NCBI GenBank assembly: GCA_905479495.1
Contig: CAJQMR010000013.1
Location: forward strand, 186,001 to 250,000
Reading direction: 5' to 3'
Origin: an uncultured Anaerolineae bacterium
GTDB lineage: Bacteria > Chloroflexota > Anaerolineae > Promineifilales > Promineifilaceae
DNA length: 64,000 nt
Below the pieces are notes generated by a model. That model did not search any database. It saw only the letters and a list, made by a program, of their open reading frames with translations, and was not told the origin of the DNA. Made by a program: the position numbers and the translations under genes. Below are positions 36,010 through 46,800 of this stretch, in pieces (the first letter of the stretch is position 1; the number at the start of each line of letters is the position of its first letter).

Positions 36010-36755
36010 ACAGGCCATTGCCAGCAGCGCAATGTCCACGACTGCCCTTCGGCGATGACGGCTCCGGCGTAGCCTGTGGCGGGTTCCAAATTTTGCAGTT
36101 TCCAGCGGGCAGCGGCTTCCTGGCTACCCTTTACTTGAAGCAGTTCGGCTGGTTCACCCGGCTTCAGCGACACGTCAAACGAGTCCAATGGGCAGGAGAG
36201 TCCTTCGCCAATCACTTTGATGAACGCTTCTTTGCGCGTCCAGCAGTTGAAGAAGGCTTGCGATTTTTGTTCGGCAGGAACGGCCGTAAACACCGCCACC
36301 TCATTCGCAGAAAAAAATCGCTCCGCAATTTGTTCGCCGTCGTCTAACGGCCGTACCTGCTCAATATCCACCCCTACTTCCCGATGCCGGGCAAAGGCCA
36401 GCAGCGCCACCCCCTGCGCATGGGAAATGTTGAAGCGCACGCCAGCAATTGCCTGCTCAGAGGCCAGCTCTGGCTTGCCGTGGTCGCCATAGACAAAGGC
36501 GATTTTATGGGCAGGGTGCTGCAAATAATTGCCTAATAACTGACGCAGCAAACCTCGCGCCACAATGTAATGTTGGCGATCGTGGTCAAAATAAAAACGA
36601 TTGGCCCGCGCCCGTTCATCTTCAGCTAAATGCTGCCAAAATTGGTTGAGCTGCGTTTGTGGTCGATTAAGGGAAGCCACCCAGACGTGGAGTTCATCCT
36701 GGGCTAAAGTTGGTTTAGCAGGTGGCAAGGGCCAGGTGGAGCGAAACGAGGTCAT
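36006..36755 (-). CDS. Sfp-type 4'-phosphopantetheinyl transferase
   Basis: 249 residues. The signatures are complete: GVDIEQVRP (Mg-binding Asp/Glu) and WTRKEAFIK, plus NISHAQGVALLAF. Sfp-type enzymes load phosphopantetheine from CoA onto carrier proteins. It is the last gene of the minus-strand operon, and its ATG overlaps the stop of the NRPS before it. Its likely targets are the six carrier domains of this operon and perhaps the PCP at 63.9 kb. Confidence 0.95.
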   Translation of the reverse strand: MTSFRSTWPLPPAKPTLAQDELHVWVASLNRPQTQLNQFWQHLAEDERARANRFYFDHDRQHYIVARGLLRQLLGNYLQHPAHKIAFVYGDHGKPELASEQAIAGVRFNISHAQGVALLAFARHREVGVDIEQVRPLDDGEQIAERFFSANEVAVFTAVPAEQKSQAFFNCWTRKEAFIKVIGEGLSCPLDSFDVSLKPGEPAELLQVKGSQEAAARWKLQNLEPATGYAGAVIAEGQSWTLRCWQWPV

Positions 36756-39700
36756 GCAAAAGGTTCCAAATGTTTTTTGAGTTCGTCAGCAACCTGATCG
36801 ATATACGGCCGTTTCAAAATGCCCAAATGTGTGGATTCCACTTCATACATTTTTAGGCCCGCCTCAGGTAATTTTGACCATCCGAGCGTCTTGTCACCGT
36901 CATTTTCCAGCGTGGAATAAAACAAGATCACCTCACCTGGATACGTCTGTGGATGATACAGCTGGGTGGCATAGGAAGAGACAACGTGCATAAAGTAGAA
37001 ATCACTAAATCGAGAAGGTACGACATGTCGCCAATTAACATAATGCTGAATAAGCTTTGCCCGGCCACGTCGCCAATGACGAATAACAGCACGGTGAAAT
37101 AAATTCCAATAAGCCGTCATCCTGTTTTTACTACTGTTTAAAATGTATCTTAACCGGGCCAATCGGCCAAGCCGCGCCATATTCTTTTTATGACGGGCCA
37201 GTCGGGCAGCGATTACTTCGGGAGAATCAACTCGTGGCACGTCTGGCTTGTTTTGCGGTGTAGAAGGATCAATAAAAACAAGCAGTCCAACCTCATCACC
37301 AGCTTGTTGCAGCCGCTGGGCCATCTCGTAAACAACAATGCCACCATAACAAAAGCCGCTAAGCAAATAAGGGCCTTCTGGCTGCACCATTTTTATTTCG
37401 TGAATATAATGCGCCGCCATCGCTTCTACTGAAGTAAAAACAGATTGCTGGGTTGTTTCATCCAACTTGGGTTGCAAGCCATAAAACGGCCGTTCTGTTC
37501 CCAATAATTGGGCCAAATCTTGATAATGGAACACATGCCCTGCCCCGCCATGCACACAGAAGAGCGGCGTTTTGCTGCCCAATGGCTGAATTGGCACCAA
37601 GGATGACCATTGTGGTGTCTGCCCCTGCTGACGAATGGCAGCAGCAAGCTGGCCAATGGTTGGCGCAGTAAACAGCAACGAAACAGGCAGACGCACCTGG
37701 AGCTGCTTCTCGACGGCGGCAAACAGCGTCACAGCCTGGAGCGAATGTCCACCCATTTCAAAATAGTTGGCATCGGTGCTGATGCTTGGCAGCTTGAGGA
37801 TGTCCTGCCAAATATGCACCAGCTGGGACTCCAGCGCATCTTGCGGCGCCACAAACGTTTCATCTGTGGTGGGCAGATGGCCATCCGGCGAGGGCAAGGC
37901 TTTACGGTCGATTTTGCCATTAGGCGTTTGCGGGAATTTTTCCAAGGCGACAACGGCAGCAGGCACCATGTAAGCAGGCAAAGATTTGGTAAGAAACGGC
38001 CGTAAATCCCCCAACTGCTCCATATCCCCCACTATATAAGCGGCCAGTTGCGTCCCGCTATCTGCCTCATGCGCCAGCACCAAGGCATCCTGAACGGCCG
38101 TATGCTGCCGCAATGCGGTCTCCACCTCTCCAAGCTCTATGCGAAAACCGCGAATTTTGACCTGGTGATCAATGCGGCCCAGGAACTCAATACGGCCGTC
38201 GGGTAAATATCGCCCTAAATCCCCCGTCTTGTACAGCCGTTCGCCGCCATTTTGCGCAAATGGATTAGGGATAAATTTTTCGGCCGTCAGATCGGGCCGG
38301 TTCAGGTAACCACGTGCCAGACCACGTCCCGCAATATGAATTTCCCCAGCCACGCCCAACGGCACCGGCTGAAGCTGCGGATTGAGCAAATAAACTTGAA
38401 TATTGGGCAAAGGCTGCCCTACAACAGGAATGGGATCCTTGGCGGAGAGAACGGCCGTTAGCGCCCCCACCGTCCCTTCCGTTGGCCCATATCCATTGAC
38501 AAAACGCCGCCCCGGTGCCCATTTGGCCACAATCTCTGGTGAACACGCTTCACCCGCTGAAATAATGGTATGCAGGGCCGGAAAATCGACCGGGTTGAGC
38601 AGCGCCAGCGCTGAGGGCGGCAGCGTCACAAAGCTCACCGCCTGTTGTTGCATCAACTGCACAAATTCCGGCCCCATCAGCAAATCTTCTTTGTCTGCCA
38701 ACACCAGCGCCGCCCCATTAAGCAAAGCCAACAAGAATTCAGCCACGGAGGCATCAAAGCTGAACGAGGCAAATTGCAAAATGCGGCTCTGCTGTGAAAT
38801 TTCGCAGCGTGGGGTCATCGCCAGCCCAAGGTTGACCAGCCCACGATGCGTCACCCCAACCCCTTTGGGCCGTCCGGTGGAGCCAGATGTGTAAATAACG
38901 TAGGCTAGATTGTCCAGCGTGAGGTTATTGACTGGATTGCTGGTTGGCTGCGAGGCAAACTGATCGTCCCAATCCTGATCGAGGCAAACGGCCGTTACCG
39001 CCTCAGCAGGTAATTGATCATTCAGATCGGCCATTGTCAAAACGAGTGCCAGATCGGCATCTGCCATCATGTAGCGCAGGCGGTCGGCCGGATACGCCGG
39101 GTCCAACGGCACGTAAGCGCCACCAGCCTTCCACACCGCCAGCAAGGCAATCACCATCTCAAACGAGCGATTGACAAAGATGCCTACCTTGCTTTCCGGG
39201 CCGATGCCACGCGTTTGCAGAGCATGGGCCAGCTGATTGGCTCTGGCATTCAGCGTGGCGTAACTCATCTGTCGCTGGCCGTAAATGAGCGCCGCTGCGT
39301 CAGGGGTTCGTTCCGCCCAGTGCGCAAACAGCTCGTGGGCAAATTTGGTTTCAGGCAGGGGAACGGCCGTTTCGTTCCAGTCCACCAACATCTGCTGCTT
39401 TTCTGCTGGCGTGAGCATGTCTAGCTGGCCAATCGGACTGTCCGGCTGCGCTAAAAGCCCGTTCAACAACGTTTGCCAATGGCCCAACATGCGCTGGATC
39501 GTTTCCGACGTGAACAAATCGGTGTTGTAATTCAGGCTGCACCTGAACTGTTCCGCTTCCCGGCTCACAGAGAGCGTCAGGTCAAACTGGGCCAGGCCGT
39601 TGTTCAGATCGATGGGACTAATAGTGAGGTTGGGTAACGGCCGTTCCGCCACCCCAGCCTCTTGATAGGTAAACATCACCTGGAACAGCGGATCGGTGCT

Positions 39701-40837
39701 CAGGTTGCGTTCTGGCTGGAGCAGTTCCACCAACTTCTCAAAAGGCACATCGGGATGATCATACGCTGAAGTGGCCGTATCACGCACCTGGGACAGCAGC
39801 TGCCGAAACGTTTGCCAGCCATCTACCTGGCTGCGCAGGACGACCGTATTCACAAAGAAGCCAACCAGCCCTTCCAGCTCTGCCTGCTGCCGGTTAGCAA
39901 TGGGTGTCCCCACCAAAATATCTTCCTGGGCAGTGTAACGATGCAGCAGCACTTTAAACGCCGCCAGCAGCAGCATAAATGGCGTGCTGCCGGTTTGCTG
40001 GCACAAGGCCATCACCTGGTTTGTGCGCTGGGCTGAAAGCAGCCGCGATTCAAATGCGCCATGGTGCGTTTTAACAGCCGGACGTGGTTTGTCGGTGGGC
40101 AGCCGTAAAAGGGGAAGCTCACCCGCCAACTGATTTTGCCAGTAGTCGAGTTGCGTTTGCAGCGTCTCGCCCGTCAGCCAGTCGCGCTGCCACAAAGCAT
40201 AGTCAGCGTATTGGATAGGCAGTTCCGGCAGGTCTGGCTGCCGCTTGTGGCTGATGGCCTGGTACAGTGCGACCAGCTCATCAACCACAATGCCCGCCGA
40301 CCAGCCATCAAACACAATATGGTGGAAGACAAGAAGCAAAACATGTTCAGTTGGGCCAAGTCGCAGCAAGTGGAAGCGCAGAAGCGGGCCTGTTTCTAAA
40401 TCGAACGGTTTTTGCACGGCCGTTTGCAACATATCATCCAGCGCATCGGCCGACACGCTTATTTTGTCCAGCGTCACCGGCCACTCATCGTGAATGTGTT
40501 GTTGAGGCATGCCAGAAACGGCCGTAAACGTGGTGCGTAAACTTTCATGCCGCTGCACCAATGCCTGGCACGCCTGGGCCAGGGCAGCCTCATCCAGCTG
40601 ACCGGTAAGCCGCAGCGGCAGAGGCGTGTTAAACAGCGAACTCCCTGGCGTAAGTGCCTCTAAAAACCAAAGGCGCTGCTGGGCAAAAGAAAGCGGCAGT
40701 GGTTCGTCGCTTTGCGGGCGCGGCGGAATGGTGGGGGCGACGGCCGTTTCGGCCAACCCCTCATCAGCGAGCAATAGATCAAGAAGTTCTAACTTGTCGC
40801 TTGAAAAGTTGAAGGCGCTGTCAGACTGGGTAACCAT
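36752..40837 (-). CDS. NRPS, C-A-PCP-TE, with Cys-type thioesterase
   Basis: 1361 residues. Condensation domain at about 45-480 (LSFAQQRLWFLEAL, catalytic HHIVFDG near 176); adenylation at about 500-1000 (YTSGSTGRPKG near 649; GYGPTE); PCP with Ser in MGGHS near 1030; thioesterase at about 1110-1361. The pocket residues I read are D-A-A-T-I-A-G-V-G, similar to aromatic codes; this is a by-eye alignment to GrsA. The TE nucleophile motif is GFCYGG, Cys instead of Ser (TGT codon), with Asp in VFIDPS and His in STHLGIL kept. It probably adds the last residue and releases the chain. It follows the three-module NRPS by 6 bases. Confidence 0.92.
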   Translation of the reverse strand: MVTQSDSAFNFSSDKLELLDLLLADEGLAETAVAPTIPPRPQSDEPLPLSFAQQRLWFLEALTPGSSLFNTPLPLRLTGQLDEAALAQACQALVQRHESLRTTFTAVSGMPQQHIHDEWPVTLDKISVSADALDDMLQTAVQKPFDLETGPLLRFHLLRLGPTEHVLLLVFHHIVFDGWSAGIVVDELVALYQAISHKRQPDLPELPIQYADYALWQRDWLTGETLQTQLDYWQNQLAGELPLLRLPTDKPRPAVKTHHGAFESRLLSAQRTNQVMALCQQTGSTPFMLLLAAFKVLLHRYTAQEDILVGTPIANRQQAELEGLVGFFVNTVVLRSQVDGWQTFRQLLSQVRDTATSAYDHPDVPFEKLVELLQPERNLSTDPLFQVMFTYQEAGVAERPLPNLTISPIDLNNGLAQFDLTLSVSREAEQFRCSLNYNTDLFTSETIQRMLGHWQTLLNGLLAQPDSPIGQLDMLTPAEKQQMLVDWNETAVPLPETKFAHELFAHWAERTPDAAALIYGQRQMSYATLNARANQLAHALQTRGIGPESKVGIFVNRSFEMVIALLAVWKAGGAYVPLDPAYPADRLRYMMADADLALVLTMADLNDQLPAEAVTAVCLDQDWDDQFASQPTSNPVNNLTLDNLAYVIYTSGSTGRPKGVGVTHRGLVNLGLAMTPRCEISQQSRILQFASFSFDASVAEFLLALLNGAALVLADKEDLLMGPEFVQLMQQQAVSFVTLPPSALALLNPVDFPALHTIISAGEACSPEIVAKWAPGRRFVNGYGPTEGTVGALTAVLSAKDPIPVVGQPLPNIQVYLLNPQLQPVPLGVAGEIHIAGRGLARGYLNRPDLTAEKFIPNPFAQNGGERLYKTGDLGRYLPDGRIEFLGRIDHQVKIRGFRIELGEVETALRQHTAVQDALVLAHEADSGTQLAAYIVGDMEQLGDLRPFLTKSLPAYMVPAAVVALEKFPQTPNGKIDRKALPSPDGHLPTTDETFVAPQDALESQLVHIWQDILKLPSISTDANYFEMGGHSLQAVTLFAAVEKQLQVRLPVSLLFTAPTIGQLAAAIRQQGQTPQWSSLVPIQPLGSKTPLFCVHGGAGHVFHYQDLAQLLGTERPFYGLQPKLDETTQQSVFTSVEAMAAHYIHEIKMVQPEGPYLLSGFCYGGIVVYEMAQRLQQAGDEVGLLVFIDPSTPQNKPDVPRVDSPEVIAARLARHKKNMARLGRLARLRYILNSSKNRMTAYWNLFHRAVIRHWRRGRAKLIQHYVNWRHVVPSRFSDFYFMHVVSSYATQLYHPQTYPGEVILFYSTLENDGDKTLGWSKLPEAGLKMYEVESTHLGILKRPYIDQVADELKKHLEPFA

Positions 40838-40843
40838 AACAAA

Positions 40844-43800
40844 TTAACGTTTTTGGCTCAGCAATTTTGCGGCTTCCTCATCAGAAAGCTGCGATAACTG
40901 GATCAGTAATTGAGCCACTTTTTCTACAAGGGTACGATTATTGGGTGGCTGGAGAGCAACGGCCGCCATTGTAGCAACAGTTGGCGAATCGAACAAAGCG
41001 CGCAGCGGCAGCTCAATGCGCAGTGTCTGTCGCAGACGCGTCACCAGCTGAGTTGCCAGCAAAGAATGCCCTCCCAGCTCGAAAAAGTTATCGTGAATGC
41101 CCACACGCTCCAGCTTGAGCGTTTCGGCCCATAGATTGGCTATCACCGTTTCCACATTGTTGCGCGGCGGGACGTAGTGGGCAGCGCTCGCAGCCGTTGG
41201 TGCGGGCAACGATTTGCGGTCAATTTTGCCATTGGGCGTCAGCGGGAAAACATCCAGCAGCACAAAAGTCGCCGGTACCATGTAAGCTGGCAGCCGCTGG
41301 CTCAATGTAGCCCGCAAATCGGCCACGTCCACATTGTGCCCCACCACGTAAGCCACCAACTGCGGTCCAGTTCCGGCATCATCTCGGGCTACAACAAGCG
41401 CATCGCGAACGGTCGTTCGCCGTCGCAGCACCGTCTCGATTTCACCCAGCTCAATGCGATAGCCACGAATCTTCACCTGATGATCCAGCCGACCCAGGAA
41501 CTCAATATTGCCATCGGGCAAATAGCGGACGAGATCACCGGTACGGTAAACCGTCATCGGTGAACGGTCATCGGTAAACGGTACACCGCTATCAGTAAAC
41601 CAATCACCGATTACTGATAACTGATTACCGATTACCGACCACGGAACAAACCGCTCTGCCGTCAATTCCGGTCGGTTCAGGTAGCCCCGCGCCACGCCAA
41701 TGCCGCCAATGTACAGCTCGCCGGGGGTACCAACGGGGACCGGCTGTTGCGTTTCATCCAGGATAAACAGCTGCACGTTATCGAGAGGGCGACCAATGTG
41801 GGGTTTTGTGCCGTCCGCAGTGAGAACGGCCGTTGTGGCACACACAGTCGCTTCCGTAGGACCATACCCATTGACAAAACGACGCCCGGCCGACCAGCGC
41901 GTCATTACCTGGGCAGAACACGCTTCGCCAGCGGCAATGACGGTTTGCAAGGTGGGAAAATCATCTGGATTGAGAATAGCTAATGCGGAGGGCGGAAGCG
42001 TAACGGCCGTTACCTGCTGTTCCTTCACCAGCGCCACCAAATCCGGGCCAGGCAGCATCGCTTCCGCCTCGGCTAAAATCAGTGTTGCCCCAGCCGTCAG
42101 CGTGACAAACATTTCCGAAACCGAGGCATCAAAGCCAAAGGCGGCAAATTGCAGCACCCGGCTTTCTGGCCCAATGTCAAACGCTTTATGCTGCGCCTGC
42201 GCCAGATTGGGCACGCCGCGATGCCTTACCACCACCCCCTTCGGCTGGCCAGTCGAGCCGGACGTGTAAATGATGTAGGCAGCGTTTTCTGCCGTTACGC
42301 TGGCTGGTAAATTTTGCTCGCTTGCTGAAGCAATTTTAGGCCAGTCGGTATCTACACAAAGGAGATTGGCGATTGGAGACTGAAGATTGTATTTCAGGCG
42401 GCTGTGGGTGATGAGGGTGTGTGGCTGGGCATCGCTCAACATGAAATAGATGCGTTCTGCTGGATAAGCGGGATCGATCGGCAAGTACGCCCCACCCGCT
42501 TTGAGCACTGCCAGAGCCGCAATCACCATCTCCGGGGAGCGATTGAGATAAACGGCCACGATGGTTTCTGGACCGACGCCCTGTCCTTGCAAGAAGTGGG
42601 CCAGTTGGTTAGCTTTGGCGTTCAGTTGGGCATACGTAAGCTGCTGATTTTGGGCGGCAACGGCCGTTCGCTCCCCCATCTCCTCAGCAACCTGGGCCAC
42701 CCACTCATGGATCAACAAATTGGGTACGGCCGTTTCCGTTGCGTTCCAATCCACCAACAGTTGCTGCACTTCAGCTTCGCTTAGCGGAGAGAATGTTTGG
42801 TGCGCCGCATCTGGCTCCGCTGCCAACGCCGCCAACGTGCGCTCAAAATAGCCTGCCAGCCGTTCAATTTGGTAGGCCCCAAATTCAGCCGGATTGTATT
42901 CCAACCGCAACGCCAGCGAGCCATCAGCCGTGTTCAGTTCAGCTTCTACTGCCAGATCAAAGTTGGCATGGCCATAGAATTGCTCATCCACAATTTTGAT
43001 CTGATCTTCCCCAGTCAATTCATCAAGCACATGAAAATGAAGGAAGTTGAATGGCACCTCAAACAGCGGCTGACCACCCTGCATTTGCTGCATCTCTGCC
43101 AAGGGGAAACGACGATGGGGCAGCAACCCCTTTTCCGTCGCAAACGTTTGTCGGATGAGGTCAAACCAGCTACCCGCTCCCAATTTTTGGCGAAACGGCA
43201 CGGTGTTGAGGAACAGGCCCATGGCGCGCTCGCTGCCGCTTTGTTCAGGACGGCCGTTCATCACCAAGCCGCTTATCACCTCATCTTGCCCACAAACAAA
43301 GCCCAAAATCTTCAGGTGCGCCGCCAGCAAAACGCTTTTAAGCGGGACGCCCGCCTGGTGGGCAATCTCGTTAAGTTTGGCCACTTGCTCCGCAGCAATG
43401 ATGGTTTGGTGAACGGCCGTTTCCAGCAGCTCATCACCAACATCTGGCAGCGGCAAGCGCGGCACCGTGCTGATGCTGCTCTCAGCTAAATTTTCTTGCC
43501 AAAATGCCCGTGCCGCATCTGAGGTGAGGATGACCTGCTCGGCGGCTACAAATTTATGGTACGCCACGCCTGGCTCTGGCTTGAGGGTCTGCCCCTTGAG
43601 CAAGGCCTGGTACGTTTGGAACAGCTCTGTCACCAGCGAGGCCACGCTCCAGCCGTCTAAAATAGCGTGATGCTCCGCCATGATCATCTGGAAGCTGGTA
43701 GCGCTGCGTTGGAAAAAGTGGAAGCGCAGCAATGGCGGCTGTGTCCAATCAAATTTATCGGCGATGGTTTGCTGCACCCAGCGGCTAATTTCTGCCGCCT

Positions 43801-46800
43801 GCGCCTCACTATCAAGCTGGCGTAAATCGTGCAGCGTTACGGGAATTTGCGCCTGGGGCCAAACCAGTTGTAACGGTTCGCTGTAGGTTGTCAGATCAAA
43901 GCTGGTGCGCAGAATCGTGTGCCGTTGGGCCAATTGCTGCACGGCCGTTGCCAACAAATCCCCAACAAACATCCCCTCAATTTGCCAGCTAGTCACGTTG
44001 TGGTAAACGGCCGTTTCTGCCGCCAACTCTGCATGGAACAACATGCCCGCCTGCAATTTACTCAGCGGATAGGCATCTTCTACCTCCAGCGGCAATTGGC
44101 TGCGGTCCGCTTGGTTGATGAGGCCAAACGGTTCGGCATCGATAGCCGCTACGCCTGCTTCAACCAGCTCAATACGGGCAATTTGCTCCGACAGGCGGCC
44201 AATTGTTTGCAGGTTAAACAAATCAGCCAGGGAGAAGTTTAGCCCGGCCTGTCTGGCCTGGGCCAGCACCTGAATGCTGCGAATGGAATCGCCCCCCAGC
44301 TCAAAATAGTTATCGTCGATACCCACACGGGCCATGTTGAGCACGCGGCTCCAGATGTCGGCCAGGATTTCTTCGGCGCGGGTGCGTGGTGGGGTATACG
44401 GCCGTTCTAAATCGGGCCGCGCTTCATCCGGCTGGGGCAAGGCACGGCGGTCAATTTTGCCGTTGGTGGTCAGCGGAAAGGCATCTAGCAGCACAAACGC
44501 GGCGGGAATCATGTAGGCGGGCAGCTTGGGCTGCAAATAGCTGCGCAGCTCTGTCACGGTCACGGGTTGGGCTGGATCCAGCACCAGATAAGCTACCAGC
44601 CGCTTCTCACCTGGCTCATCTTCTCGCACCAGAACCAACAGTTGGCGAACGGCCGTGTGGCTGCCCAAGGCTGCCTCAATTTCTCCCAGTTCAATACGGA
44701 ACCCACGAATCTTCACCTGATGATCAATCCGACCCAAATATTCGATGTCCCCATCCGGCAGCCAGCGAGCCAGATCGCCCGTGCGGTAAACGGTAGTCGG
44801 TAATCGGTGATCGGTAATCGGTAATTGGTTTACCGATAACGGATTACGGATTACGGATAACGGAACAAACCGCTCCGCCGTCAGCTCTGGCCGATTTAAA
44901 TACCCGGCTGCCACACCGGCCCCACCCACGTAAATCTCGCCGGGCACGCCGATGGGCACGGGCTGCTGCTGTGGGTCCAGGATGAACAGCTGCAAATCGG
45001 GAATAGGTTGGCCAATGACACTGCCAGGAGCCTGAGCCACATCATTGCTGTAGATTGGGCGGTAGGTAACATGAACCGTCGTCTCGGTGATACCGTACAT
45101 GTTGATCAGCTGCGGCATTTGGTCGCCATGTCGCTCAAACCAGGGCTGGAGAGTATTTAATTCCAACGCCTCCCCGCCAAAAATCACATACCGTAGGGCA
45201 AGATTCATATCTTGCCCAAGCTCAGCCTCTGCTTGAATGAGCTGTCGGAAGGCTGAGGGCGTTTGGTTGAGCACTGTTACACCTTCGGCCACCAAAAGAT
45301 GGTAAAAATCATGCGGCGAGCGGCTGATGAGGTAAGGTACAACCACCAAACGGCCGCCGTAGAGTAAGGCACCCCAAATCTCCCACACGGAAAAGTCAAA
45401 CGCATACGAGTGGAACAGCGTCCACACGTCGTTTTGGTCAAAGTGGTACCAATTGTCGGTGGCCCACATCAGGCGCATGACGTTGAAGTGGGTCACCAGC
45501 ACGCCCTTCGGCTTGCCCGTCGAACCAGAGGTGTAGATGACGTAAGCACGATTGTGTGGCTGCACGGCGCTGGTGGGATTTGTTACGGGACGGGAGGCGA
45601 TGGTGGGCCAGTCGGCGTCAAGCAAAATGAGATTGGAGATTGGCGATTGGAGATTGGCGGCTAATTTGCTGGTTGTGAGGCAAGCAATTGGTTGGGCATC
45701 TGCCAGCATGAAAGCCAGGCGATCCTCTGGGTACGCTGTGTCCATGGGCAAATATGCCCCGCCTGCCTTAAGGACACCTAAAATGGCAACCACCATTTCT
45801 AGCGAGCGTTCCAGGTACAACGCCACCAAATCATCGGGCTGCACGCCTTTTTGCTGCAAGAAGTGGGCCAGCTGGTTGGCTTTGTCGTTGAGTTCGGCGT
45901 AGGTGAGCTGTTCGGTTGCATAGGTGACGGCAATAGCATCCGGGTTTTGGGCGGCGCGTCGTTCAAACTCATGATGAATACACGAAGAAGGCAGGAAATT
46001 TGTATCCCACTCGTTCCATTCAAAAATAAGCTGCTGAGCTTCGGCTTCGGTAATGAGGGGAAGTTGGATTAACGGCCGTTCCCCGTCCACTATCATCCCA
46101 GCCAATAAATTGCAATAATGATCAAACAAGCGGGAAACGGCCGTTTCCGCCAGCCGATCCGCATCATAAACCAGGAAAACATCCATTTCCTCATCAGGCA
46201 CCAGGCGCAACGTGAGCGGGTAGTTGGTGCGCTCGAAAGAGTAATAGTCGCGAATGGCAAGTTGATCCCCGACAAAATGACGCTGGCGTGGATAATTTTC
46301 CAACACCAGCAGCGATTCAAACAGCGGTTGGTCAGCCGACAGCTCACTCCAGCTTTGCACCTGCGTCAACGGCGTTGTTTCGTACTGCTGCAGAGCCAGC
46401 AGATTGCTCTGGAACTGCTGCAACCAGGGCAACACCGTGTCTTCCGGGGAAATCTGACAGCGCAGCGGCACCGGGTTAATAAGCACCCCAGCTATCCGAG
46501 CCACGCCCGACAATTGAGGCACACGTCCCGACATCATCGTGCCAAACAGCACGTCTGGTTCACCGCTGTAGCGGCTGAGCAGCAGCCCCCAGGCGGCTTG
46601 TAGCAGCGTGCCCAGCGTAAGGCCGTGCTCACGGCTGAACTGTTTTAGCTGTGCATGCAGCGCGGCGGGTAATTGACGGTGAATTTCGTTATGTGTTTCG
46701 GTGCGATGATGGCCGACACGCGAACCTAGATCAATCGTCAACGGCGTGGGTATGGCAAAGCCAGCCAGCGCTTCCTGCCAAAATTGTTGGGCAGCGGTCC

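Noticed and set aside
41551..45660. CRISPR array or tandem repeat locus in the NRPS
   Set aside because: Repeats are degenerate, have no regular spacers and are in frame within A domains.
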